From positions 78,383,249-78,447,248 of the forward strand of contig OZ038423.1 of the NCBI GenBank assembly GCA_964036155.1: DNA of 64,000 nt, written 5' to 3'. Origin of the DNA: Diploscapter coronatus (taxonomy: Eukaryota; Nematoda; Chromadorea; Rhabditida; Rhabditidae). Within the stretch, counting starts at the first letter, position 1; every line of letters begins with the position of its first letter. Under the pieces are notes generated by a model, which saw nothing but the letters and a program-made list of their open reading frames with translations, had not been told where the DNA came from and did not search any database. Positions 1-11,526 of the stretch are shown piece after piece. The position numbers and the translations under genes were made by a program.

Positions 1-3000
1 AGGTCTTAAGCCAAGTTTCCGACGCGTACTACCATCCTATCTATGTGTCACGTCTCTGTAAAACAAGATTAACATACCCCTTCTCTAAAATGTCTCATTC
101 TGTCTAGGTTTTTCTCTTTCTGTAAGGATGTTTTATATTTCGTATGTTAGGGGAGAATCGAATTCTAAAAATTGAATTTTCTTTTAAAAGCGATGGCACT
201 TTTAGCTATCTTTCACTAAAAGTATTTCTTTAGGGAATCGAGGGTGGGCAAACCGCCTGGTCGTCCAAAGACGGCGAAGCAGCGAAAGCGGCTGAATGAT
301 TTGGATGCAGAAGAGGACGACGACGACGACTCGGAAGAGTACCAGGCCAGCGACAGCGAGGTCGAAGAGGCCGACGCAGAGCTGATCGAGTCGGGGTCCG
401 AGTATGTCCCTTCGGACATGGAGAGGAGAACTAGGTATATTTCCCACTAAAAATTTCAGTGAAATGAACAAGGAATTGTTTAGCCACGTTATTTTTTGCA
501 TGCAGTATAACAGTTTCTTTGACTAGAATTCAGGAATTCTCCAAATATTTATTTAGTTTTTTTAAGAAAAAAATTAAGTGAATATTTCAGAAGAAGTGGC
601 TTCCGCATTGGAGTCAGAACGCAGTCGGACGACGACTTCATCGATGATGACGAGTCAGACGAGGATGAGTATGATTACAAGGAAAAGAGGAAGAGTAAGG
701 GACGGAGTGCTCCTGCGAAGAAGAAGAGAAAGAGAGGATGGTAAGCGAATTTTATTTATTTCAATCAAATTTCACTTTGTTTAATTATATCTTTATTACT
801 ATGAATTAATTGATGCCAAACTTTCTAATATTCTATAAGTTGCTCTCTATTGAAGAAAAGAAATTCAATTTTTAGCATTCCATATTTTTTTTGAGTTTTC
901 AGGAATTCCGACGGAAGTGAGTCGGAAGAGTCCGAGGGCAGCAATTATTCTGATGATTCTCGAAAGGCGAGGAAACGAAAGTCGGCAGCGTCTAGTGGAA
1001 GACGTGCACCTGCCAGACCGCCCTCCAAATGGGCCAGAAAACAGCCCAGCAGCAATGAGGAAGAGGAGGTGACTAATTTCCTTAATTTTGTTATTTTGGA
1101 AATCAATATTAGACAACCTTGTCAATTAACGAGATTCATAGCTTAAAATACCTTTTCACCATCATTTACGCTAATTTGTCAGCAAACATGAAATGATTTG
1201 GCACAAAATCCAGTAATTTATTGCAGGATGAAGAAAGTGAAGAGGAAAGACCGAAGACGAAAACGGGCAGACCTATGAGAAAGGCTGTCGTCAAGGCTGT
1301 GAAGAGCAAGATTGTGCAGGATGAGGTAAAAATAAAATTTGATACATGAAAGCATTCATACTGACATGCTAAATGAGGTAAAATGTTAAAACCCTGTATG
1401 TTTTTACTGTGCGTGCATTCCAGTTTAATAGTTATCTATGACTACTTTAAACTGTCTCTTTTCCAACTATGTCAATTTCCAGAGTGAAGAGGACGAAGAT
1501 GAGCAGGAGGAAGAAGAGGAAAATCCTGAACAGGAAGGGGAAGAAAAGGAGAAATCTCCTGAGAAGAAGAAGGACGATAAGAAATCGAAAAAGTCGAAAG
1601 GAGAAGACGATGAAGATGAATTCCAACCAACCAGTGAGGAGGAGGAGGAAGAAGGTACCAGAATTTAAAATTTGTCAAACTTCCATGTCAAAGGCGCAAC
1701 GAAAAGAAAGGAATGCTTTTCTCACTTTTCTTCTCGTTGTCTGCCACCGCGTCTGCTCATGCTATTTCTCCTTTCTTCCCTCTTTCTCTGTCATGTTTAA
1801 CATGGAAGTGTCACAAAGTTTAAGCCCTAGAAGGCACATTTGGAATTTTTATTATTAAAAATCGATATAGTGTTTGGGGCGAAAAATAGAAAGTAATTTT
1901 CTTATTTTCAGATGAAGAAGAAGAAGTGGATGAGGAGGCTGAAGATGAAGAGGAGAACGAGAAGCAGGTATCACTTTATTTTATTTGAATTTTCACATTT
2001 CACAGAAAAAGTCCATTTTATCATCTGCAAGTGGACGTAGATGTTGAATTTTCTCAATAATAAGAGCAGTATGACGGCAGGTCGAAATGGGCGGGGGCAC
2101 ACGTTCTTCTACAGTATGACTCCATTAGTTCTACCAAATCACCTAATTCTTCTATAGAAAATCGTGCCGCCATTTTGTAACTGCCTAGCAACTATGTTTC
2201 CACGATGATAGAATTCTTGAAAATCTAAATTTAAAAAATGATTTTAGGCCCCCTCAGATAATGAAGACAAGAACACGGAAGAGGACGAGGATGAAGATGA
2301 GCCGCCGAGGAAGCAGATCAAGAGGATGACTGGGGCAGCGCCAACTGCGTCCATCAGAGACGTCGTCAGGCAACCCGTCAAAAAGACTCCTCCCAAATCT
2401 AAGGTTGCAATTTTCTTTTTAAAACAAAGTTTATTCGAAAATTCAAAACTTTAAAGTTTCATGACATTTTGTAACGTTTGCCAGTTTACAACCAATGACA
2501 GGTTGTAATTAAGACACCAGCATTTTACAAATTTGTCATTTTCTTAAAACTTGCTCAACTAGTAAGTAATAAAACAACCATCTAAAAATTCTTGAACATA
2601 AACAATGAATTTTAAATTTCAGGCAGCTCCTCCCTCTTCTCCGAAAAAGGTGCAACTCAAAAAGGAGACAGCGCCCGAAAACGAGAAGGAGAAATCGCCC
2701 GAATCGAGTGGAAAGGAGAAGGAGAAAGAAGTCAAGCCAGTGATCAAACCTGCTGAAAATCCGGCGTCGGAAAAGGCTCCACAGGCCAGCTTGCCGGTCA
2801 AAGCTGAGCCGACCACTTCCAAGGAGCCTAAAACGATGTGGGTCAACTTTTAACGTTTTTCCCAAGTCTCATAAAGTTATCTCTCTGTAAAAATGAATTC
2901 AGTAATAAATGTTTAAAAAAATGACAAAAGATAAGAAAAATCATGAGATTTTCTTTTATAAAAATGTTTTAATTAAAAAATTCCGCACGAAATGTTTACT

Positions 3001-3919
3001 TATTAAATCTTATTGATGAAAATTGGACGGAATATTTTTTATTTCAGGACGATGACAGTCCCGACCCCAGTGCCAGTCACATCATCCGTTCTCCCACCTG
3101 TTCCCGTGCCTCATTCCGTTCCTCACCCTCATCATCCAGGTCCCCTTCAGCCGATTGCATCCTCGTCTCCCTACGCCACTGCAGCTCCACCTCCATTCCA
3201 CTATTCTGCTCCGATCAACCCCTATTATCCAGGTATGGCTTTTTAGGATTTTATCAAGAATTTGAGCTACAAGAATAAATTCGATCCTCACATACTCATA
3301 AGCAGAAAATGAAATAATTCGAAATGCTCGAAATTGAAAGAAGCGTTACTGGAGAAGTTGATCTCGAGCTTAAAATTTTTAACAAACTACTACTATTACT
3401 ACTATAATTGATACGTTTTCGAGATTTAGGATTTAGGTAAAAATCGATAAACTTTAAATTATTTAAGGCGTTCCTCCCAGCATGATGCCTCCTCCAGCGA
3501 GTAGCAGTGCGAACTATCCTCCTCCGCCGTACGCCTACTCGTTGCCTCCTCCCCCAGTTCATCCGGGCATCAATTTCCCCGTCAACCCCTATGCTCCTTC
3601 ATCGACTAGCAGCGCTGTTCCCAATCCGTACGCTCAGATTCCGCAAGGGTGAGTATTTTAATGTGTACAATTGTTTTGAAAACGAGATTCGTGACTAAAA
3701 GTGACTTTTTTATCAACAATGATTTATTTGAAGATATTGAAGCTATACCGAAAGACTCGCCTTTTGGTGAAATAATTTTAAAAATCTATAAAAAAAAAAA
3801 ACTCAAAGGTCTCGATTTAGTGTTTATAAGTGAAAGACAAATTGAATTTATGAATTTTCGAGAATATCTTTTTCAGCCCGCCCGGAGAAAAGAATCTAAA
3901 GGATTTGCAGTCTCTGTAA
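1..3919 (+). CDS. Acidic/lysine-rich then proline-rich nuclear-type protein (3' part of gene, about 11 exons)
   Basis: Exons that join in phase: 234-434, 591-740, 903-1068, 1227-1325, 1483-1654, 1912-1967, 2248-2403, 2623-2837, 3048-3232, 3468-3648, 3877-3919 (stop TAA 3917-3919). A possible earlier exon, about 2-57, also fits the phase but is weak; the 5' end is probably outside the window. The visible protein is about 540 aa. It starts with an AT-hook-like GKPPGRPK, followed by long Asp/Glu runs alternating with Lys/Arg blocks (KEKRKSKGR, KKKRKRG) and Ser-Asp motifs that look like CK2 sites. Residues from the ninth exon on are Pro/Tyr-rich and low in charge. No catalytic domain is seen. The composition resembles chromatin or nucleolar proteins (for example RSF1-like acidic tails), but I do not recognise a family. 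Function is inferred from composition only; exon structure is well supported. Confidence 0.82.
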
Positions 3920-4775
3920 TTCAAATGACATTAGAAAACTCGGAAAAAATCTACCTACAATTATCTCAGCAATTTCTTTTAGTAATTCATGAGCATTCTA
4001 ACTTATTCTCTTCTTGTGCAAAATCAATCAGACTTCTCAAAACTCGACCCGCAAAAACCCCCAAATCGACTTACAAAAAAGAGTATAACATATTGAGAGA
4101 GGAAAAAGCACCTTTTTCTCTCTCGACAAGATATGCTATTTTTCTGTAGGTCGCGTTTTGAGAAGTCTGAAATCAATTCACTTCACTACTTTTCTACCCA
4201 AATTTGTTATTTTCCCAGATCTGATGAAAACTCTCAGTTTCAAGAATATCATTTAGAAATGTTGTCTAAATCATTAGTTTGTAAGATTTCAATTTTTATG
4301 ACAAGTATAATTCTCCTTCTCTTGCTATAATCATCCGTGTTATTCAACAACAGTATCTCATTTTCCATATACCAACAATGTTTTTCTTCGATACTCTGTT
4401 ATCATTATTTATATACGCGAGCAAATAAAACATAACGAATAATAATAATAATATAGTACTTACAGACAGAATATTGCAAAAATCCCTGTAATATTCAATG
4501 AACTGAAATAATAGGCAAAATTAATTGCTTTTGGGTATTACAGTAATTTCAAAAATGACACAATAATAATGGAATAAAACGAGTACCGGTAATTTTGCGA
4601 GGTATCACTTTGAGTAAAAGTCGAATTTAAACGATCAGAATCATAATTGCAAATTGAAAATAACATGACTTTTTAACAATTAGACTAGGCAAAAATTTCT
4701 CTAGTCAATGCTTATTCTAACTTATCAAAAACTCGTGTCATAGTGTCAAAAAGTCTTACTATTTCCAAATTAGAA
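3920..4775. other. Intergenic, AT-rich, no gene seen
   Basis: Downstream flank shared by two convergent genes (the acidic protein on + and the small membrane protein on -). It is AT-rich with AATAAT repeats near 4438-4452 and has AATAAA-like motifs near 4425. No exon with both splice sites or homology is visible. Confidence 0.6.
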
Positions 4776-5822
4776 TCAAAGATGTGAAGGCGAGAGGTAA
4801 TACAGGTCATCAAAGTTGACATTTTCGAGTAGATTCGCGCGAATTAATGATTTCGATTCAGGTTCTTCCTCGTCTATAACCAGAACTCGATCATCTTTGC
4901 CTTGTGAGCTCGTTTCACAAGCAGACATTTCCACTTCATCTGACGGCTGGATCGCGATCTGGAAATTTATTTTAGATTTTAATGAATGCCATCTTATAAG
5001 ATAAAAATATATCTTCGTTACATGGATATAATAATGAAGATCAGTTTTAAAATAAAACCATTCATAGATTCGTTAAAATATTTCAATATAAAAAGCTGAT
5101 CGTCATTGTCAAATTTAACGATACAGACTTTATTTTACCTGAATATTCGGTTTATTTACGACGAATTTGTTATTAGCAGCATTAGCAATCGATTCCCGCT
5201 TCAATTGATTAAATTCGGGCTTCTGAATGACCTTCTTCACGAGATTCTTGAACATCGGCTTCTGAAAATGGTCGGGATAAGCTTTGAAATTCGGTCTTTT
5301 GTTTTCCTCGAATCTTCAACTTCAAATTTATCTAATTTTAAAACCTGATACCTGAGACGGTAGTGGAGTAGCTGACGCTGAATTAGGCGTCGTCGTCGGT
5401 ACGGGTTTCTTCTCGACAACCTTCTTCTCCACGACCACGTTATTCTTTGGAGTTAGGAATTTCGGTCGCTTCCTCATACAAGGCAGAATAACGCATAGCC
5501 CGAACAGGAGAAACATTACTAAAAATGTGTTTGATTTGTTAAAATAAATTATTTAATTCTTGCAATCATCCTCATTTATTACCATCAAATTTGTAAATTT
5601 CATGATTGCCAAAGAAAATAATGCTTCAGAGGGAGAGATTCCCGATTATAGTAATAAATTGGCATAAGTTTCAGGGATTTTAAGTCATGCTAATTTCCTA
5701 CCTATACAAAACCCATTCATCAAGAAGAACCCGATGAGCATATCCAACTCTCCTTCGGGCGACGATGAATACGAAGTTGCGCCTGAGCCGGACTGCTGCA
5801 TTTGTCTGAAGATTTCCTCCAT
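4776..5822 (-). CDS. Small single-pass membrane protein, unknown function (4 exons, 197 aa)
   Basis: Exons on the minus strand: 5702-5822, 5352-5518, 5139-5261, 4776-4958; lengths sum to 594 nt with matching phase at every junction. The protein starts MEEIFRQMQQSG and has one hydrophobic segment at about residues 31-54 (ending GLCVILPCMRKR), so Lys/Arg lie just after it. The rest is a polar, lysine-rich tail (VVVEKKVVEKK, then a Thr/Ser/Pro stretch) ending in an acidic region (VIDEEEPESK). The short N-terminus and basic flank suggest type III (N-out, C-in) topology. No signal peptide or known domain is recognised. A C/T-rich tract (coding strand) lies at about 6060-6180, a likely promoter or 5' UTR. 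The family is unknown to me. Confidence 0.78.
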
Positions 5823-7796
5823 TTTGAGTCAGGTTTGGGAATCAAGTTTCAGGATTTAGAATCTAGGGAAATAATAATGTGGAGTCTATTTAGACTGATA
5901 TGGGTTAGGTTGAATGAAACTTAGAGATTTTGAATTTCTGACAGAGTAGGGGTAAGAGTATGGGTCGGGATTTGAAATTAGAGTTGAATATGGATAGGCT
6001 AGGTTGGAGTTGTCGGATTTGAAATTGAGAATTTAGAAGCAAAAATAAAATAATTGGGGTTAGATTAGAGGGTCTGAAACTCCTCTGGAATGGGGATAGA
6101 TTTGGTGGAATTTGGGGGGAAAATAATCGGGGAGAGTAAGGGGAGGAAAATAAGAGAAGGGGGGAGTAAATGAACGAGAAATTCGAGCCTAAACGCTCCA
6201 ATGGCTATGCTCCGGATGCATTTAGAGATGAAGAAACGTTGAAACAGAAAAGAAAAAAAACCGAGGAAAGATGATAGAAGTGCGAAAATAAGCAGTACCT
6301 CAAAATACATAGGCTGTCTAAATATCAAGATTCAGGTTTAATTTCGCTTTAAATTTACTCATGCCTAAAAATCGTTGTATAATGTGAAGGAATAGCGCAA
6401 TCTGAAATGCGAATTTTGAATTAATAGAAAACTTCAGATAATGGTAAATGGAATCGAGTAAGTTCTAAGAAATGTGCAGGTCCTGCATAAATGCTCTCAT
6501 TTATTCTGCATTTTTACATTAGGATTCTTGCCAGAGGCAGAGACGCTTCAAATATCACATTTCTTGTCGCTAGCTTTGCTCATGCGAAATTTCAAATTCA
6601 AACGTTCGCATTTTAAATTGCAATTCATTTTTGGAGGGTTAAAATTTGGAATGAGCGTCATTGGATATTTTTGCAAATATTTAGATATTGGAAGACAATA
6701 TTAGGACATATATTTTAAATTACTTTTGTAGAATATCATACGATGTCAATTTACAAAAACCTACAATTAGCTAAAAATCAATAAAATCGCAAAATTCGTT
6801 CGAAATTTCAGAAAATCAAAAATGCGTCGTGTTAAAGATGTGTGTTTGAAGGATAGGCCAATTGCCACACCGAAACAAAGCAGACGAAGAAAGATGCTTG
6901 AAGAAATTTGAAAGAAGGAAAGCCGAAAGAAAGAAGGATATGAATGATTGGTGATAGGGCTGCAGGGCAGGAGCAAAATTCAGGAAGGAAAAAAGAGGAG
7001 TCAGACTCAAGCTGATGATCTTGATCCATGACGGGATTTTATGGCTCATAAAACTCGTTTTTCTTATTGAATGTTGATGCATAATTACGATCTGAAGCAA
7101 GATTTAATCCCCTTATTTTTACTTATGGATTCCGTAAAAAAGTCGTCTAGGTCGATAATTTGAGACTTTTGCAACCTCGCAACTTAAAATGATAGCATGC
7201 AAAATTGAGGGATCGTTCCATTACTATCTCCTAGAGCTGCATAATATTTCGTTAAATTGTTAGATTTCCAAATACCCTCTAAATTTGACTAGAGTGAAGG
7301 GTATGAATGATTGGTGATAGGAGCTGCAAGATGCTGAGGAAAAGAAATGCAAAAAGAATGAAGAGTGAGAGGGAAGTTGAAATAAGCAAAATCTAGGAGC
7401 AAATGAATCTGTCAATGAGAAGTGATCACTTGATGACTTGACCGCCGATCTGTTCACCTTCGCAATTGAAGAAGAAATGCAGGAATGCACGTTCGAAGTG
7501 TCAAACGATTGATTGCGTTATGTGAATAAAATATTTGCATATGACACAATTTTATGGAGATGAGTATAGAAAAAAAAAAATTTGATCTTTACGAATTCTG
7601 ATAATGATATGTTAGTGGTAAATATAAGGAAATATGGCTTTTGAATGTCAAAAATGTAGAAAAGAACGATAAGAGAGAACTTTTCTATAAAAAAGTGGTA
7701 GTAGTAAAATAAAAAGAGACATGTGAAAGAATTCGTTCGAATTGAAACACCGATTAGGTAAGAATTGAATTTCGCCCGAAATGATCACTGCTCAAC
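5823..7796. other. Non-coding purine-rich region with short repeats
   Basis: No convincing exon found. The plus strand has G/A-rich tracts at about 5930-6180 and 6860-7020. A roughly 30 nt unit containing ATGAATGATTGGTGATAGG occurs at about 6940 and again at about 7304, 360 bp apart. The unit contains an inverted CCAAT box (GATTGG). A minus-strand open stretch at 6065-6328 encodes a hydrophobic run but has no supporting splice structure, so it is not called. Confidence 0.5.
6935..7332 (+). repeat. Pair of short direct repeats with a CCAAT-like core
   Basis: Two copies of a roughly 30 nt unit (at about 6938-6968 and 7302-7332) share TATGAATGATTGGTGATAGG followed by a GCTGCA core, differing at only a few positions. 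A related, more diverged form (AAAATGATTGATGGGATTATT) occurs near 10128. GATTGG is the reverse complement of CCAATC. They lie in non-coding DNA upstream of minus-strand genes, so a regulatory role is possible but unproven. Confidence 0.55.
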
Positions 7797-8950
7797 TCAG
7801 AGTTGTTCTTCAAAAACTCCCAAAGGAATCGACAAACAACCGCTCACTTCACAGAGCTTCTCATGAAAAGAATGCATCATTCGATGACTAAAGAAGAACG
7901 TGAATGTCTGCGGGCAGATTTGAAGACAGAATGGAACAAAATGGACTGAAACCTGAAACGTGATAGCCGTGTGATCCGACTGAGACGGAACAAAGCAGAG
8001 AAAGATCAGAGAGGAGGGAAGGGGGAATTTATAGAACTCTTAGAAAATTCACTAAGTTCACTAATTTGGAAAGTGCATAAAGCGTAAAAAATGGAATAGA
8101 ATGTTTTTGATAAAGAAGTGGAGAATGTTCCCAAAAATTCAAATCAGAAAAGTTCAGAGATAAACAAGATGAAATCAGGTAGGAGTGGAAATGGTAACTT
8201 GAAGTTAGAAAATCAAATATGGTCTAAACTCACCGAAACATGAATATTTGAGGTAGAGAAAATATAGGTTCAACATAAACTTATTGTTGGTGGGAAAGTA
8301 TTAAATTATTGAGAAAATAACTCACTGAGTGGGTGGAGCCTCGAATTCGAAATTGTCGAATTCGATTGCATTTGGATCTGCACCTGAAGGGGCTGTTCGA
8401 TTGTTGAGAAAGGCCAGGAGCATTTCATTGGATTCCCGCGAAGATATCGAAGAGGAGCTGAAAATGGCGACTCCATTGTTGGAGTTATTGAAATAGGAAT
8501 GAGAGCTCCTTGTATGTTCTTGGACGCTCTCAATGTTAGCTATTTTGCGAAATTGTCTCTAATAAAAATTTTCTAAACGCAAGGAATAATTCTGTTTATG
8601 TGAAAATATAAAAGGTGATCTTCAAATGATGAAGATTATCTTGATATTAAGCACATAAAAAATCTGATTTGGCACCAGTAAATTCTAGGAAATTAAAAGT
8701 TACAAGAAGAAAAGCCCAAAATTTAATGAGTCTGAAAATTACTTACTTGGGCATGCTGGCGAGTTTGTGCACTGGAGGCTGCCTCCAGACAGTGCCCGCA
8801 TTTCCAGTCGACCTTCTCTTTTTCGTCGACTCCATCTTTTTGCCGCTCTCTCCGATTCTTTTCCTCTCTCCTCGATTTTCCAATAAATTGACATCTCTCA
8901 TTCTTTTATCTTCATCAGAAATCCTTCCAATTCTGTGTCTGGCAGCTTCT
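7797..8950 (-). CDS. Partial minus-strand gene, unknown product (3 exons modelled, 5' end unresolved)
   Basis: Three exons join in phase: 8747-8950 (acceptor TTATTGCAG, donor GTAAGT), 8326-8556 (donor GTGAGT) and 7797-7887 (acceptor TTCTTTAG, stop TGA 7797-7799). The first exon is strongly basic (DEDKRMRDVN, GERKRIGESGKKMESTKKRR). The second is polar and Asn/Ser-rich (RKIANIESVQEH, SSSSISSRESNEMLLAFLNN, then IEFDNFEFEAPPT). The last is short and ends VFEEQL. The first exon starts in phase 2, so at least one more upstream exon exists. A candidate is the Ser-rich open stretch near 10779-10919, which starts after a strong TTTTTTCAG acceptor and could supply the two missing bases, but this link is speculative. 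No family recognised. Exons 1 and 2 are likely real; the third is less sure. Confidence 0.45.
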
Positions 8951-9075
8951 CTGCAATAATCAGCACTAATCAGACATAATGCACACTCGTGAATTGACGT
9001 AAGGGCTAATGACAAGTGTGTAGTGGTGACGAAAAGAGGAAGTAGACAACTTGTAGATTGCAGAATGATAACTCA

Positions 9076-9215
9076 TATTGTTGATGCTCAAATCTGAGAG
9101 AAAGAATGACTTTAGGCCAGTCTCTCCTTTTCGCATGCTATTTCTCGATTTTTTTAATCACTAAAAATAGCTGTGCACCACTTTGCACGCCTCTCAGATT
9201 TCGGCATCAACAATA
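9076..9215. mobile_element. MITE family B, 140 bp, 25 bp terminal inverted repeats
   Basis: The left end, TATTGTTGATG then CTCAAATCTGAGAG, is the near-perfect reverse complement of the right end, CTCTCAGATTTC then GGCATCAACAATA. There is no coding capacity. The interior contains AGTGGTGCACAGCTATTTTT (on the minus strand) and GACTGGCCTAAA, both found again in intron 2 of the Hsp70-Kelch gene at about 11783-12054. The right end coincides with the TA target duplication of the adjacent MITE A. Confidence 0.8.
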
Positions 9216-9416
9216 CAGTGACGGCCAAAAGCATGGAACAATTGCGATTATGAATGCATGCTGGTAGAATCACTAATCGTAGATCAATTTGGAAAAAAAG
9301 TCTCAATACACTGGGAAGAATATGTGTGCAAAATGTCATTCTAATTTATTCAATTATGGTGCATATCGTGCTGCATGCTTTTAATGCTAATTATTCCAAA
9401 ATTTGAGTCGCCACTG
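9216..9416. mobile_element. MITE family A, Tc1-like termini, 201 bp, TA target site duplication
   Basis: Begins CAGTGACGGCCAAAAGCATG and ends as the inverted version (GAGTCGCCACTG), with TA immediately outside both ends (9214-9215 and 9417-9418). The CAGTG...GGCCAAAA terminus and TA duplication are the hallmarks of Tc1/mariner elements. It encodes no transposase, so it is non-autonomous. A 530 bp relative is at 40627-41156. Confidence 0.85.
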
Positions 9417-11152
9417 TAAGAAGAAATTCTGTAATATTGTGACATGGCCTTACATTTTTATGATATATTAGCACCTACTAGTGTAAAGGATTTTCAGGTG
9501 ATCAGAAAGTACCTTCATATTTTTAATAATAATAAAGTTTCAAATTTCTACAATGTTTGAATTAACAAAATCAAATGTTTTCGGCAATTGAATATGTGTG
9601 CGGATGTCATGAATAAAAATGGGGAAGTTTCGCATGCAGAATCCATCTGAATTTGAATGATGAAAATGAGAAGGGGAAGTAGAAGAATTGAAGAATTTGA
9701 AGAGCGGAGAGATTCTAGGTTAGGGAGGTCTTGTCTGTGCAAAAGCCGACAAGACTGACTGAAGATGCCTCTCGATATCTGAGGAGCATCAATTTATTAG
9801 ACACGAAATAGAACGCGAAACGAGAGAAGACAAAGAAAAATGATGAAAAAGAGATGGATGCTTAGATGGAGATGAAAAACACTTGGAAACATGGTTCTTG
9901 TAAAGTTCACTCATTTTCTTTAATCTTTATCAACACTATTTCAACTCAAAAATGGGTGAGCTTTCCACGAATGCAAAAAGAATTGAAAAATGCACAAATG
10001 TTAGTCAAACTAACAAATCGCTGCCAGCGGAAAGGATTTCGCCCCAGCGGCTTATTTTTTGATGAATTTTAGATCTTCGATCAAATTAAGCAGAGACGTT
10101 CGTAGAGATGAATCAGGATGAAGGGATGAAAATGATTGATGGGATTATTGGTGAGGCACTGAAAAAATATATTTGCAAAATCATGAATAGGAATTTTCAC
10201 AGCTTGGAATATCGCGCAATTGATGTCATGAAGTCTTCCTTCTGGTTGCAAAATGCAATTCATTTTCAGGTAAACAATTATTACGTAGTTTATTTCACCT
10301 TTCATTCTACTTTGAATGCACTCATTTATCAGAGTCTTCAGCATCTCTGAACCTCCATAAATTTAATGAATGGAATGCAAAGATGAAAAATGAATGTGAA
10401 GATAAGTGCAGAAAATAAATTCTTCTCACATTTAAAAAATGACAAGTAAAAATAATGGGTTACTATGATGAAGTATTTCACATAGAAATGTGACTTTTCA
10501 ATTGGAACAGCGCTCTCTGTTCGTGAGACAAACAGAAATAGACAGTTGGTCAGGTTGATTTCAACCCAACTTATCACCTTTTCATCCTAAAATTCAATCA
10601 ACAATTATGCAGCGTTTGAAGGAAAGCACATGACTGACTGCTCACTATAAACTTCATTCGGGGTAAAATTCACTTCATATTTACTTTTATTTTTTTCTTT
10701 TAAAGTAAATGAAGTTTAAAAAATCATTCAGTTATAAAGTTGGCCTTCGCATGACGAATTGTGAAGATTGAGAGTGAGACTGAAAATTGAAGAATGAGGA
10801 AGAACGGGCAAAGGTTGATAAGGAACTGAATGAGGGAATGGATCGAGATTGAGATATCGAAGATTCGGGATGGATGTGATTCAGACAAATCGACCACATG
10901 TCATCTTTCAGCTGAAAAAATTGCTTTACCTCACTTTACTTTTTTCTATACGTGCATTTCAACATCCAAAATTTTAAAACAAGTTCTGGGTACATTTTGA
11001 GCGCAAATATCGAAAAAAATAATCAATTATTTCACAGGTAAAATATATATAAGGCTGTTTCCAAATAAGGGTGAGTTCATATGTTCAGAATTCTGTAGTA
11101 ATTGATATAAGTTTAGAAGAACACTGTCGAATAATAAATTGGTTTTATGCAG

Positions 11153-11222
11153 TGAAATAGAGGAATACGATTCATTAACTGATGAATGGACAATTGTTGG
11201 CGAAATTGATTCGGAAAAATGA
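11153..11222 (+). pseudogene. Orphan last exon of a Kelch gene
   Basis: After an acceptor TTTTATGCAG, an open stretch reads EIEEYDSLTDEWTIVGEID and then stops (TGA 11220-11222). This matches the last exons of the two Kelch genes in this window ([18 protein letters not shown] at 14497-14614 and IEEYDPQTNKWREVGKLT at about 36515). No preceding Kelch exons are found upstream, so this is most likely the remnant of a third Kelch copy. It lies 304 bp before the Hsp70-Kelch start and suggests the locus was once a small Kelch array. Confidence 0.75.
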
Positions 11223-11526
11223 AAATGCGATAAACTATTCAAGCAGTTATTAATTCTCTTATCGAAATATTTTTTTCATAACCATTGGCATCATCTAATA
11301 TTTCCACAATTCGGGACTATCTGAATATTTTCCCTCATAAATATGCAAACTTGCTAACAAATAGCAATGAGTGTTCATTTTTGTGCCAATTTTATTGGTT
11401 TATCAATAAAAGAAATCATTTCTATTTTCTTCTTTATCAGCTTGTTTGCATGAGAAGATTGAAGCAGCGAAGTTATCGATTCTGCGCTAATTTCGGCATT
11501 TTTGAATTAGAAAATAATTTTTCAGA
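11223..11526. promoter_or_regulatory. Upstream region of the Hsp70-Kelch gene with probable trans-splice acceptor
   Basis: AT-rich sequence ending in AATAATTTTTCAG at 11513-11525, one base before the ATG at 11527. No in-phase upstream exon is visible, so this acceptor is a probable spliced-leader addition site. No clear heat-shock element array (repeated nGAAn in alternating orientation) was seen. Confidence 0.5.

Larger units (their letters stand above)
8951..11152. other. Gene-poor region with MITEs and unresolved coding-like stretches
   Basis: Apart from the two MITEs at 9076-9416 no clear gene is visible. Coding-like but unproven stretches on the minus strand are 10779-10919 (Ser-rich, after a TTTTTTCAG acceptor) and about 9680-9745 (after TTTGCACAG, reading QDLPNLESLRSSNSS). 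On the plus strand 10108-10350 is open for 80 codons but lacks homology. These may be exons of the minus-strand gene ending at 7797 or chance. Confidence 0.4.

Noticed and set aside
216..501. Minus-strand open frames opposite the first acidic exon
   Set aside because: They are the antisense of a GAC/GAG-rich coding exon; the plus strand has phase-consistent splice sites and the minus strand does not.
3649..4149. 166-codon open stretch on the plus strand
   Set aside because: It overlaps the last intron and last exon of the acidic gene in a different frame and has no homology.
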